DNA of 64,000 bases from Zoroaster sp. YZ-2022 (lineage: Eukaryota; Echinodermata; Asteroidea; Forcipulatida; Zoroasteridae), in contig CM055837.1 in the NCBI GenBank assembly GCA_029582265.1, positions 7,205,926 to 7,269,925 of the forward strand, read 5' to 3'. The notes under the pieces are model-generated. The model was not told where the DNA came from. It ran no database searches and saw nothing but the letters and a program-made list of their open reading frames with translations. The position numbers and the translations under genes are program-made. Shown here piece by piece: positions 24,861-37,158 of this stretch (position 1 is its first letter; each line of letters starts with the position of its first letter).

Positions 24861-26203
24861 AAGCTTTCAAATAATCATTCGGCCATTCGGGTATTAATGT
24901 TGTAAACAGTTTGCTCGACAGTACATTTCCCTATAGTTCGCAGTAAGCTGAAGAGGGTCATTAAACTATGGATAAATCCTACTGGATAAACTATGGTAAG
25001 AGCATCCAGCACTGAGGAGGAACAAGCACCGAGCCTTTTGGTGACCCAAGCAACCGGTTACCCCCTTCTAAAGCGCGGTAGCTGTGCGCCATGCGGTGCG
25101 CTAATGTTTAGATATGGCTCGGTCGCATTTATGCATTTAACTTCACAGTGCCGTGCTAATAGACAGCATCAATGCCGGTAAAGGGTTTATGCCAAAGCAA
25201 TTACGAGGGATCTGTACGTATGTTCCCCAGGTCTGCACCAAAATCATAATAAGGCTGGCTTGGCTCCAGTGCATTGTTTACAAGTCTATCATATTAAAAT
25301 GATTCGTGAGTGTATTTATACATATATATATATATTATGATCAAATTATCTCTTCAAACAGTCGTTGAATGGAACACTCAGGGGCAACGTCCCTCATCGC
25401 AGAGAAGCTGGAGAATAGACTGGCTTAACAGTCTCATGAGTGCTACGAAATTGAGGTTCCCAAACAGCACAAGGATTTTTGAATAAAGAGCCCTTAACCG
25501 GCACACGCAGTGGCAATTTGGGGCAAAATACTGCCGTTGAGGGCGCTCCCATTGCCATTTCTGCAGAGCTTAATTTCTGCATTATGAATAACATTCACAG
25601 TACTAAACAGTGTCCTGAGTGCCCTTTTAACTGCGATGTAATGTTACGACATTTAATGACCCAAAGCGACTTCATTGTTGACCAATTTGGATGATTACGA
25701 AAGGCAATTCTACAAAGTTAATGGCATTGTGCCTTCAATTATTTGTCGTACGTTCGCAACAATGCCCGAACGTGCCGATCAAAAATTACCCCCAAAAAAG
25801 AAGAAAATCACAGAATATGCGATTTGCAAGTCTCGGGTCATTGAATTTGAAACACAATCCAGCATGTTTTTGCCGTGAGAATTCAGCGCATTAATCATTG
25901 GTATGCATTATGCTTGCCTGCCGCCAGGCGACCGGCGCGCTACCAGTGGCTTGATACGATGGCGGTGCCTGTGAACTCCAACTGCTTACGTTGTGCAATC
26001 ACCCCCTTGCTGTTAATGGCATCACCACCACGATAAATATGCAACAAGTCTACGCGCTCCCTGGAATTTGTGGGTTTCTCTGTGATCTTGCCGCAGTTTA
26101 CATTACGGCCCGTGGTGCGGCCACTGATACACCCACCCGCGGACAAAAGCCGCGAAATGACGGCCCAATGCCAACGGGTCTCAGTCACTGTCGCTACGGT
26201 CTC

Positions 26204-26211
26204 CTTTGATC
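26204..26211 (-). promoter_or_regulatory. TCF/LEF-type site (CTTTGATC on + strand)
   Basis: CCTTTGATCT on the + strand is the inverted full core, inside a GC-richer, unique-looking patch (25900-26220) 13.8 kb upstream of the NOTUM ATG. Confidence 0.3.
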
Positions 26212-27186
26212 TGATTGTGTTGCTTCTACTCACACGTGACTTAGCGCTCTGCTTACAATTGGCATCTCTCTCTCTCTCTCTTCACTTAATATGACAGTTC
26301 ACAGAAATCTTTCCTGTTGAGGAAGTTTACTGGAGAGAAAGAGAGCGCTTATTACGGGAACCCTTAATACTTTTTGGTCAGTAACTGACAAATGTACTAG
26401 CGACGAAGACGTACCGAGAATCGGCAGCGAATATCGCTTCCCCGGTCCTCTCATCATCCCCGCCGAGTCTTAAATCATCCGTTCCTTTTTGATAACAATA
26501 ATTTACTGCACAATAAAAACAACTGGCGGTGATCGCAAATCATCCTCATCTACTTCATACAATTTTTTTTATGTGGATGCTGACCATCGTAACGGAGGAA
26601 CTACGGTCAACAAGTATCATCTATTCCAACAGTGAGAGCTTTTTGTAGAAAAAAAAACCGTGTGACGGATTTTTCAAACTTCAGAGCAAAGCTCTTTGAC
26701 AGTCAAAGACCGGACACACATCACTTGTTCCACGTGACGTTTTACCTTGGTTCGACCGACCAAACTTTACTCCAAAGTTCCCATCAAGTTGATTGAGGCG
26801 TGTTTACACCGAATACAAACACATCAACGGGTAAGTATTTGCATGCTCGTTTGGTGAGCCCATACTCGAGATCGATCCGAGATATCTTGACAAAAGGCAC
26901 TTTTTTCCACCGCTCATTAGCAGAGTAAATGTGTGGACAAATATCACGTTGATGGATTGCGGCAACGCGAACTTTACTTTGTTTATGCATACTACTGTAT
27001 ACATAGTACACAGACCGTTGTATTGAAGAACCCCAATGGAGCGATATCGCGTGCTCATACTAAAAAAATAACTTTCAAAAACAACACAACAAACATAGAG
27101 GCTCACGCTAGCTTCTGAAAGATAGTTAAAGGGAAGGTGTTTTTTACGAGTGTGATTACTCTCTTTGAATCAATATATATATATAT

Positions 27187-27636
27187 ATGACATAAAACAC
27201 AATAAAGGGGGCCACTTTGCATCCGTCACGTTAGCAGTTTTTCCAATGGTTGTTATTTATTTTTAAGTACCTGAAACCGACCAAAAAGTATTTCAACATG
27301 TGAATGGACATGCAGGCTTATACTAGAACTAATTGGAGTTGATTTATTTATTTATTTTAATTTTTAAAAAAATTTTTTTACCCTCAAATTTCCATAAAAA
27401 TTGGACGGAAAAAGTTACCTCACTTTTCCGTCCATTTGTTGATGGAAATTTTAGGGTAATTAAAAAAAATAATAGTAATAATCAACTCAAATTATCTTTA
27501 GGATAAGCATGCATGTCTATTCAAATGTTGAAATTCTTTTTTGGTGGTTTCAGATATTTAAAAAAAATTACAACCATTAGAAAAACTGCTAATGTGACGA
27601 TAGGAAAGTGGCCCCCTTTATTGTGTTTTATGTCAT
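27187..27636. mobile_element. Long-hairpin element, copy 1
   Basis: The ends ATGACATAAAACACAATAAA and TTTATTGTGTTTTATGTCAT are perfect inverted repeats, and the arms remain similar for about 170 bases each. The centre is itself inverted (TTGGACGGAAAA / TTTTCCGTCCA). The whole 450 bases could fold into one hairpin. The copy at 51193-51634 is nearly identical. Both are bordered by TATATA-like sequence. It is inserted in a TTTGAATCAA...AACCAACC repeat of the GGGAAGGTACAACA family. Confidence 0.8.
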
Positions 27637-28045
27637 ATATAAAAACAACCAACCGGTGAATGTTTCAGCTTATTGCTATCGTTAACGAGAAAATAGTGAA
27701 CATGCATTCCGATTGTTTGTATTTATTCTAATGTGGAGTTGGGAAATACCGGTCGTCTTCTTTCCTAAAATCGAAGTGGAAGTTAGTTCACTTTTCTTTG
27801 CAAATGACATCACCTCAGTCAAAAAAGTTACAGGAAAGATTAATCCTAACCCTATACCTAACCTTTTAACGACGTATGCATTTTAAAGACTTAAAGACAA
27901 TAATTTACGATGTAAACAATATAATGTCTGCATACTATTAAGGGCATAGTGCATTTTGGTGTGTGGCTATAATTGGAAGGTAGACCATTGGTGATTATCA
28001 TGTTAACGAATAATTATCGAAAAACTTAATTGGAGTTAAACTTGG

Positions 28046-28642
28046 GCGATAACAAGATAATATCGAATATCGAATATCGCGATACCTTGTTTATTCGATT
28101 ACGATATCGAAAACCTTTTTAAGTTATCGGTATATCGCGATTAAAAAAATAAATCGCGATTTAAAAAATCGACATTGTGAGTCAAGTCAGAAATTCCACG
28201 GAAACGCAATTAGAATAGTCTTTTCAGCTTTTGGAAGTGAGAAACAAAAGTACACGCTCTGCAAACGAATTATTGTGACGCTGGTAGAGGGGTACATACA
28301 TGTAGTTATCGGCTCTAAAGCAATCATGCATGAATGAAAAAATAATCGCGATATTATCGAAAATTGCGATATATCGTCCCTAATTTGCCATAGTGACCAA
28401 TCCCGAATTAAGTTGGCATAGTGACCAATGCGGTATTGGTCACTTTGCCAAATTACAAAAATAGCCAGTTAGAGCTATAAGGAATACATGCATGTGGATT
28501 AGATACAATGGTAGGTCTCTTCCTGAATGTACTAATGGGCGGGGAAACTTAAAATTGAAAAAAGTCAGATTGGTCACTATGGCAAATTAGGGACGATATG
28601 TTTGCCGATATATCGTGGATGAAAAAAAAATCGATATCGCCC
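28046..28642. mobile_element. ATCGATATCG-rich element with nested palindrome
   Basis: GGGCGATAACAAG at the left and CGATATCGCCCACG at the right are near-inverted, with many TATCGCGAT motifs between. Inside, a second palindrome (about 28379-28602) has arms TTTGCCATAGTGACCAATC / GATTGGTCACTATGGCAAA, extended by GTCCCTAA / TTAGGGAC. This looks like one element inserted in another. Confidence 0.5.
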
Positions 28643-29086
28643 ACGCTTAATTGGAGTAACGTTTAAATCATCCCGAGAAATGTTTTCGTTATGGAGAAAA
28701 GAGGAATTGTTGTATTCATTGTAAGGAAATAGTCCTCTTTCTTGAATTCGGGCAGGAAATAATTTTCACTTTTCTTAAAAATTACAGCACATGAGACAAT
28801 TATTTCTAGTGAAGATTAATACCATCATCGGCTTAACACAAGTAAGTTTCACATAACCAATCGTAGTTTATGATCAATGGTAATACAATTAGGCCTAAGT
28901 ATCAATCATCCTGATATATTTCTTCTAAATTTTCATCCTCGAGAAAAAAAAGGAATGCTTATGCCAACAACAAAATGAATTTCAAAAGATTGCCATCCGT
29001 CCTGCAACTTTTTTGTAAAACAGTTTATACTTGGAGTCAAATTGAGGACATGGCTTATCAAATATCCCTTGATATCTTTCTGTATA

Positions 29087-29645
29087 ATAATAATAATAAT
29101 AATAATGTATAGATTTATATATCGCACGTATCCACCAACTAAGTGGCGCTCAAGGCGCATTATATTATTATCCCTGCTCATAAGGCTCATAAGGCTCATA
29201 AATCATTCCTGAAACCATCTCAGCTCCCTGGGGAGTATACAGCTCAATTGCTGCCATTTCTAGCGCATATAGAGCAAACCATCTCTGCCTTCACAGGTAC
29301 CCATTTAACCCCTGGGTGGAGAGAAGCAATTATGGTCAAGTGTCTTGCTCAAGGACACAGGTGTCACGGCCGGGGCTCGAACCCACACTCTGCTGCTGGC
29401 AACACCAGAACTTGAGTTCAGTGCGCTAGACCGCACGACAATCCACTTTACGTGCATTATACAACACACGGGACCTACGGCTTTACGTCCCATCCGAAGG
29501 ACGAAGGACGAAGGACGAAGCAATTATGGTTAAGTACCTTGCTCAAGGACACAAGTGTCACGACCGGGGCTCGAACACACACCCTGCTGCTGGCAACACC
29601 AGAACTTGAGTTCGGTGCGCTAGACCGCTCGGCCACGACACTCCG
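29087..29645 (-). mobile_element. tRNA-Leu-like SINE with duplicated head
   Basis: Starts with (AAT)n at 29087, with the body as in the other copies. Two tandem head segments follow: about 29327-29436 and 29520-29643, each with TTGCTCAAGGACACA and GCTGCTGGCAACACCAGAAC. The spacer is about 84 bases. Read on the - strand, this is head-spacer-head-body-tail. Confidence 0.65.
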
Positions 29646-29756
29646 TATGAAGAATAAGCTCGTCAGCATACCAAAGGTATCAAATGGTAAATGTGCATGC
29701 TTTTCAGGAAAGCAAGTTTGTGAACGACACAAGATAATGAGCTGAAACTTTCACAT

Positions 29757-30124
29757 TACACTCTAAAAACATTCTTTGTAAATTGACAGAAAGTGCTGTC
29801 AACAGAGTTGCCGGCACTTTGCCTGTTATTTTATTTAACCGTTAATTTTGTAAAATATAATTACAGACCTGTTATTATTTTGTTGTAGAAAGCCAAACAC
29901 ATGCACATTTACTGCACAACTGCTGTAAAAAACAAAGAATTCGCATAATTCGACTGTTTATTTACAAATTCTATGGTTAAATTATGAAAGTATGGGTAAA
30001 ATGAAAAAATATGTGAAAATAAATACAATAATATTGACAGATACAGGTTTATTTACATCAAAAAACATGTAAAAGGAAAAAACAGACAAAACTGTGTAAA
30101 AATACAGAAATATTTTACAGTGTA
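29757..30124. mobile_element. AT-rich element with ACACTGTAAAAT-like ends
   Basis: The left end TTACACTCTAAAAACATTC and the right end GAAATATTTTACAGTGTA are inverted. The interior is AT-rich with no long frame. It is probably a DNA-type MITE; class uncertain. Confidence 0.4.
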
Positions 30125-31202
30125 GGTTGGTTGTTTAATGTAAATTGTGATTCAGAGAAAGTTAAGCATACCCGTAAAAGAAGCTATGTCAGTATTGCAT
30201 TAAAAAAAAACGTGTTTCTCGTTTGGTATTATTGTGACTTTCCGTCGTTTTTACCCCAACGTAACCAGCAATTTTCCGGAAATTTTTCTTGACTTGGGGA
30301 AAGGAAAACAAATGCTTGTAATGACAAATTGCTAAAAATAATTATAATGGAAAGCATTGATCTACATTAAATATGCCCGAAATGAATTTATTGTGGATCC
30401 CTTTATAAATTCATTGGGGAACTTAACTGCTGTAAAAACGAGCTTCCAACAACTATTTTGTGAAATATTTTGCTTAAAAGTATATTTGTTTTCCTTTCTA
30501 AAAGGATAGCCTATTATCAAAGTTTCGATGAAAAAACTCAGAAATTGCCGATTAAGTCGCGATAAATCGTTAATTGATTTGTAAAAGTTCGATACATAAG
30601 ACTGTTTACAACATCAGGAGCAGAATAATGAAAATATTATGGAAAATGGATCACTGAATAAGAGCTCAGATTCCAATGGTGAAAACAGGTCACCAGTACC
30701 ACAGTTTACTCACTCAGAAGCTATGTATATAAAAATGAAGGGAACAACCTTTTTTGAATGCCTGCGCGCTACTATTATTCTGGCAAATTTTCGATAGCAC
30801 CATTGTTTCTTTTCAAAAAGTTACATTTAATATATTTTGTTCGTGAGTTCTGTCTTTTGCATTTATTATTGCCGATACCATAAAAACCTTATATGATTGA
30901 TATTGCATTGGTTCAAATCCATCACCGTAATGGGTTTGGAATGAGAGAATGACAACCAAACGGAAGACAAAATAGAATCGGATATTTTCTTTGGAAGGGT
31001 GGGGGGACTGCCGCCGACTCGCCCAAGGGAACTCCATCCAAACACAAAGGCCACTTCCCGTCTGTGCTTTTGGAAGGGTCTGATGTTTCTCCACTTGTTT
31101 TCTCTGTCATCAAACACAACTCAGCACACAGGCCACTGAACAAAAGCCATATTTACAATCCCTTTTTCTTCTAGATAAATGTAGCTGTTTTCACGGCTGA
31201 AA

Positions 31203-31241
31203 GATCAAAGGCCGCGCCGCCATTGTGTCGGCGGATCAAAG
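31203..31241 (+). promoter_or_regulatory. Paired TCF/LEF sites around a GCCGCC motif
   Basis: Two GATCAAAG cores (31203-31210 and 31234-31241), both in AGATCAAAGG/GGATCAAAGG context, flank GCCGCCA (31216-31222). TCF proteins with a C-clamp are known to bind HMG sites together with nearby GCCGCC-type helper sites, so this 39-base arrangement is what a Wnt-responsive element would look like. It lies 8.8 kb upstream of the NOTUM ATG. Confidence 0.45.
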
Positions 31242-32094
31242 GGGCCACGGCTCGTCGTGTGCCGGAACACATCCATGCGTGTGTACGCTAGCATGGCGCC
31301 ACTTGAGTATATATACACACCCTTTTAAATGCATTCTCAGCAAGCGTGGAACCGATAGATATTACATGCCACAGTTACCTAGAAAAAAAACCCCGAATAT
31401 GGCCTTCGTAAATCGTAACTTGGAGAGCTGTAGGAATCACTGGGATATGGAAACCATGGACTAACGATACGTATTAATTTTGGGCTCTATGCAAGCAAAC
31501 CATATACTGAAGTAAAGATACTTTTCAATGTCTTCCGAATGTTGTAATATGACAACAGCATGCAGTTCAGATTTTGTGTATTAATTAATAATAATACTAA
31601 ACGTGCAGTACCCATTGTTGTTAATACAATGTTTATGTTTTCTTGTGATTACTGTATGACACAGCTCTATTGGAAATCATTGATCAAACTGTGGGATTAG
31701 GCTATAATATGGATGTATTGAGACTTATTTATAGTATCCAGGGTGCCGAAAAAAGGGTCACACTGCCACAAAAAACGTTTTTTTCACGTTAGATTTCCAA
31801 ATTAATTTGGACTCTATTTTCAAATCCTCGCTTATACCACAGAGAAAGTTTTGTAAGTCCCTGTAAGTCACATAGTTTTGTATGTTCCTTATGTTATTCT
31901 TAGTCATTTCTCATGGAAAAAAGCACGTGGCCGCTCGTGAACTCGTCCCCAAACGAACATCAATACGAGGAGTATTTTAATATCACAGCTCACTATTAGG
32001 GTGTCCTCATGTTACAACTAATCTCGCTTGTACCATTGTGGGATGAAACTCGTGGACCAATCAAGCGAGGGATCGAAATTGAGTTGCATAAACA

Positions 32095-32275
32095 TGAATA
32101 TATACTCTTTTGAGTAGTAATTAGTTCTGAAAAGAACTGGTTGATTACAACCCCGACTGCGTTTCGATCTGTATTCTCTGATCGTCTTCAGGAGAAGAGC
32201 ACACTGATTGAAACGTCGAGTTGTAATCAACCAGTTCTTTTCAAAACTAATTAAACTAATTACTCAAAAGAGAAT
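32095..32275. repeat. Palindromic element with CTCTTTTGAGTAGTAATTAG arms
   Basis: Left arm CTCTTTTGAGTAGTAATTAG, AGAACTGGTTGATTACAA; right arm TTGTAATCAACCAGTTCTTT, AATTACTCAAAAGAG. Right-half homology recurs at 59826-59950 (CACACTGATCGAAACGTC, ACTACTCAAAAGAGAATT) and part of it near 33930. This is an interspersed foldback family. Confidence 0.55.
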
Positions 32276-34093
32276 TTCTACATGGTGTCACCGCAGTATT
32301 TACTTACCGGTATCCCTTTTACCATGCAAAGCTACAAGTATTACTAATGAATATAATACATCGGCCTCAACTGCAAGAGAAGGATCGCGTTGACTTTCTC
32401 TCAAAGGCGTACCGACCATCGAAACGGCCACGCCCAAACTAGTTTGGGGTGGGGGCCGGGGCCGGGGATGGACTATTTCTCAAGGTGAACACATTAGAAT
32501 AAGGCTATGCGGTACACATTTTTGCCTGGTCTGAAACTACATAGAAAGTTATTTAAATCTGTGAGATCAATAATGGTCTTTATCGGTTTTGGTCAATTTT
32601 AATTTGACTTATACATACCAATACTTTATTTATTATAATGGGTATAATTATATGTACCCATAAAGAGAACGAAGGCCCTTTGGAATACAGTTCAATCACC
32701 GACAAAAGTCGTGTTTCCCAGTCTATCAACGGCCAGGCAAAGGCTCGCGTATACCATGTGCCAAGGGGCAGAGACATGCAGGCCGCGCTAAAAAATAAAG
32801 GTGCGCCGAGCGACGCAAACAAGCACACGTGTGGTCCGCGGAAAATAATAATGCTTTGGCGGGAAACATAAAGTGTTTTCTAAGGTTTCGAGAATAAGAG
32901 AATTAAGTTTGGATGTATTCGGGTACGGAAGCCTTCCGTTTTGAAACACTTGAGATTGAAATTACTTGGAGTAGGCCTAAGCCTATTGCGAAGAAAACAG
33001 GTCTTTGTTTTTGAAGCTTAAAACCTTGTCGGGCTTCGATGTGAGCTTTCCTTTTGAAGTCTGCCGATATTTGTGGGTGTAAGTCATTTTGGTGTTGTAT
33101 TTTGGTCGAAACACAGCGCGTGTGCACAGTGTCGGTGCCTTATTTGGCAAATTTGAAGGAAACAAAATAAATAAAGTATCAATTTTGTTTCTTAAAATAA
33201 AAACAGTTACTTTTGTTAAAATGTTTTTCTATGAAATCACACGTGAGGATCGGGTTCATTGTAACTGTACCAATATCCTGGGGGTGATTCGAGAATCCCC
33301 CATTCGTGTTAAGATGCTAGCCCGATGACGCGTCCATAAAATCTAGTTATTTGTCCCTCAATGAGAGCACAAAATCCGGAGCCAAAAATTTACGTTTAAA
33401 GTGAGGTATAAGATTTGTCATTCAAAGCTAAAATTGTCGACTTGTAAAGCTGAGGATGTTATCAATCTTCCCTAGAAATACTGTTGTCTGAGGTGCTGTC
33501 ACTTTTCAGAAAAAAAATTACATTTTGAATTAAGGAAATAATAACGGTCTACTCTTTCCTAAATTCCAAAACAGAATGAAAATAAACATGAAATTACATT
33601 TTTATTATGTTCTCTTTAACTTCCAAGGGGTGGTTGATTGATGTGTATTCTTGGGTTAAAGAGAGTATGGATACTTGTAGAAGCAGTTTTGCGAACATTA
33701 CAGTATTTTCATATTATTCCACTGAGCATACATAACTCTACGCCGTTGGCTTTACATTGAGTATTCACAGCGGATAAATGCAATAGACAATGTTATGTAT
33801 AGACCAAACCAGTTACAGCTCACTGCACTGGTATGCAATATCTGACTGCATAGGCTAATTATTGTTAAGAAAATAAGGCTTACGGATAACACTATAATGT
33901 GTAATAATACATTTTAGGAAGAAGTGTGACCAGTTCTGAAAAGAACCGGTAGTGAGAATAGTCCAGAACCGCACCACTTCTTTCAAGAAGAGATTATTAC
34001 ACATGGTTGTTACCCGTTAACCTACCGGGTAATCTTTCTTATCCAATCCAAAAAGCTATATGATCATGCATTGTAGCTTAACAACTCTTGCAT

Positions 34094-34460
34094 TAATAAT
34101 AATAATAATTATTATAATAATGTGGACTTATATAGCGCACGTATCCACCAAACTGGTGCTCAAGGCGCATTACATTATTACCCCTGCTCATCAGGCTCAT
34201 AAATCATTCCTGAAACCATCTCAGCTCCCTGGGGAGTATACAGCTCAATTGCTGCCATTACAGCGCATAATAGGGCTAATCAAACACAACAACCAACTCT
34301 GCCCTCACAGGTACCCATTTACCCCTGGGTGGAGAGAAGCAATTATGGTGAAGTGTCTTGCTCTAGGACACAAGCACCATGGTCGCGGTTGGGATTCGAA
34401 CCCACATTCTGACGACTCAGCCATCAGAACTCAAATCCGATGCACTAAACCGGTCGACCA
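34094..34460 (-). mobile_element. SINE copy, near full length
   Basis: (AAT)n/(ATT) run, GTGGACTTATATAGCGCACG, then body and head with GGGATTCGAACCCACATTC. On the - strand the head reads TGGTCGACCGGTTTAGTGC, TTGAGTTCTGA and a GGTTCGAATCC-like B box. It is the most complete copy of the head type also seen at 8340-8432. Confidence 0.7.
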
Positions 34461-34568
34461 TGTGTTGTTATCGTAAGTGTGCAGTCGGCAATTTTTGTGA
34501 ACAAAACATGTGCTAATCTAAATATGCTTATGATGCAGAAAGTCCCGTCAATGCACCATCATGTTTAA

Positions 34569-34775
34569 AGGGGCAATATCGTCATGATCAACAGGGCATT
34601 GAATCGGAGTGCTAGGTTTAGATTAACTCAGTGACTGGAAATGATATCCCACATGATAAGGTCATATTACTGTTGCTGCTGCAGTTAATTTTTTCAGTCA
34701 CTGTGTTCATCTTGACTAGGATACCGATTCCATGCCCTGTTGAATGTCTGCTCTGATCGTGACGATACTGTCACT
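34569..34775. mobile_element. TTAA-flanked palindromic MITE (AGGGACA-TCGTCACGATC family), copy 1
   Basis: TTAA on both sides (34565-34568 and 34776-34779). Arms carry AATATCGTCATGATCA and TGATCGTGACGATACTG, with GGCATTGAATCGGAGTGCTA and its mirror near ATGCCCTG. Other copies: 36958, 51670, 52081, 54311 and a long variant at 63395. Confidence 0.8.
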
Positions 34776-34884
34776 TTAACCTGCATGAGAAACAGAGCTT
34801 CAAAATAGAGGGTACATTATTAACTTTAACAGCTTTGAATGTTACATTAACGAGAAAACGGTTAAACGGTTTTTGAAGAGCCTA

Positions 34885-35124
34885 TATATACATAACAGCA
34901 AAAGAAACGTCACCCCTAAAAATATTTATTATTTTCATTTTATAATTAATATAATTTGTTTAATGAAGAATATTATGAGTATGGAGTGTAACACGAACAC
35001 AATGTGGCAAATTTGGTTGACCTGGCAGCCAACCATCCCACAACATTGTATATTTATTATGTTTAATAATATAATTACTTAACAAAATTTAGGGGGTGAC
35101 GTTTCTTTTGCTGTTATGTATATA
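34885..35124. mobile_element. 240-bp MITE with about 35-bp terminal inverted repeats
   Basis: The left end TATACATAACAGCAAAAGAA-ACGTCACCCC and the right end GGGTGACG-TTTCTTTTGCTGTTATGTATA are almost exact inverted repeats, bordered by TA. This fits a Tc1/mariner-type non-autonomous element. Confidence 0.75.
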
Positions 35125-35920
35125 ATTATATGAAAAAGAACATTTTAACTTGACATTACTTTTCTGCCTTTTAATTGTAAAATTTGGGGTGTCAAAATAT
35201 TTTTCAATTTTTTTTGTTGGTCACTATGCTAAAGCCAATTTGAATATTCATGAGCCAATCAGTGATGTCACAGTGGAATCAAATGTAACATCACGGCTGA
35301 TTTGTGCGCATAAAAATTGACTGAGTTCCACACCTTTCCAAAAATAATTTGGTTTGTCTTTTGTTAACTGAATGTTTTTGACGAAACTATCGTCTCTTGG
35401 GCAAGTATTGGGGTTTTGAATGTGTGCACTTTCAGTGGTGCTGTGACACTGAGTTCCTGTTTGTTCTCACATGTTGCGCCCTCAAGTGTCAAGGATAATA
35501 TTTTGACATTTATTTTAAAGTATACTCAATATTCACTTTACATAAAAAAAATTACTTTTTAGAGCATTTTGTTTAAAATGTCCAGAAGCATGGATATTTA
35601 CTAAAATATGTATCAACTTACAATATTGCATTTAACAGGCTTTTTGGGTTTACGGTTGAGGGTCATGACAAGTATACTTAAATGCAGAAAGAATCAAAAT
35701 GTAATTATGTCATTAGCCTGTCCGAGTTTCTGCTCATTGGCATCCTAAAACGGCCGAGTCATTATATAATATTATTTTTTCTGACAAATCCCTGCCGTCT
35801 CGGTAAAGCAAGAATGGCAAAAACAACGATCGATTGTCCATTCAACACTTGAATGTCTTCGGGCTTTTTGAGGAAATTGTCGGTTATAAGCCTTTCGCTA
35901 TATGCGGAGCACAGTGCCTG

Positions 35921-36165
35921 GAGGAGGAAGAAAGAGGAGGAAGAAATAGAGGAAGAAGAAGAAGAAAAGGAAGACAGAGGAAGAGGTGGGAGGACAACAT
36001 TAAGGAGTGTACAGGCCTGTCCTTTGCCAGCTCCCAGAGGGCCGTCGAGGATCGAGACGGATGGCGTGGAATTGTCTGACAGTCATCGGTGGTGCCTCAA
36101 CAACCCAGCGGGGTTACGGGACAGATGGATAGATAGATGGATTGATAGATCGATAGATTTATGAC
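35921..36165 (+). pseudogene. LINE reverse transcriptase 3' end fragment
   Basis: The frame reads a basic tract, GRQRKRWEDNIKECTGLSF, then SSQRAVEDRDGWRGIV and a stop (36077-36079). This matches the C-terminal pattern of non-LTR retrotransposon polymerases. In the next frame CDSHRWCLNNPAGLRDR-like residues follow, so a frameshift has broken the end. A GATA/GATG-type simple tail (36122-36165) follows, as at a LINE 3' end. Confidence 0.65.
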
Positions 36166-36957
36166 TGTGTAACGATTTCAGTAAACGCTTTTAGCTTTTT
36201 TTCAATGGTTGATGTTTTGTGACAAGTTGAGTTCGTACATTGAATGGCGCTGTATGTAGCGAGGTAAAACATACAACGACGCTGCAGTATTTTGCCACAA
36301 AGCTCTATCCCTTGAGAAGACCGAGTTTAAACATTTCAGTCTACATGACCAGCCATGCAGGGAAGAACAAAACTTGCCTTTTTAAGTGGGCTCTAAGCAA
36401 ATATTATTATTATTGACCTGTCCCCAGTCTGAGAGAGGTTATGTCATTAAAAAACTGAACAACATCGTTTAAAATCTTAACTCGCGCGAAATATTTTAAA
36501 AAGTAATTTTGTCCGAGCCTTTTTTTCGAATTCAGAAAAAGCCCGAGGTCCCTGGGGAAAAACAAATGTCTCTCTTACGATTAAAAAACGACTTACTTGT
36601 CACCCTTGTCAAGTAGACAAAAATGTATTGGCCAAAAGTCGTGTAAATAACACCGAGAATATTATAGGCGATGTTGTATATGTAAACGAAGAGGGGTTAT
36701 TGTTTGACCTCAGTGGACCTCTGACGTTTCTGAATTTGAGGCAAAAGGGGTTCGGACAAAAATGATTTTTTTAAAATAATATTTTGGATTTAAATAAAAC
36801 AACTTATATTATATAATTTTCTTATGACATAACCTCTCTAAAATGGGAGGGGATCAACTCGGCCCCTATTGATGTTTGCTTAGAGCCTCTCTTTAAAGTG
36901 GTTATTTCTATATATCAAAATAGTCAATGTTTTATCGACAAATTTCCTCAGGGTTAA

Positions 36958-37158
36958 AGGGACAGTATCGTCACGATCAGAGCAGACATTTAAAAGTGCA
37001 TGGAGTCCGTGTCCTAGTTTAAGGTGAACACAGTGACTGAAATTTACTGGATCATTTACGCAGCAGCAACGGTAATACGACCTTATCTATGGGGTATTAC
37101 TGAGTTAATCTAAAACACTCCGATTCCATGCCCTGTAGATCGTGACGATATCGTCCCT
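36958..37158. mobile_element. TTAA-flanked palindromic MITE, AGGGACA family, copy 2
   Basis: TTAA at 36954-36957 and 37159-37162. The ends AGGGACAGTATCGTCACGAT and ATCGTGACGATATCGTCCCT are inverted with one mismatch. It is one of the best-preserved copies. Confidence 0.85.

Noticed and set aside
34060..34476. 138-residue open frame as a coding gene
   Set aside because: It lies wholly in a SINE copy; the same translated stretch ([18 protein letters not shown]) appears from other SINE copies.
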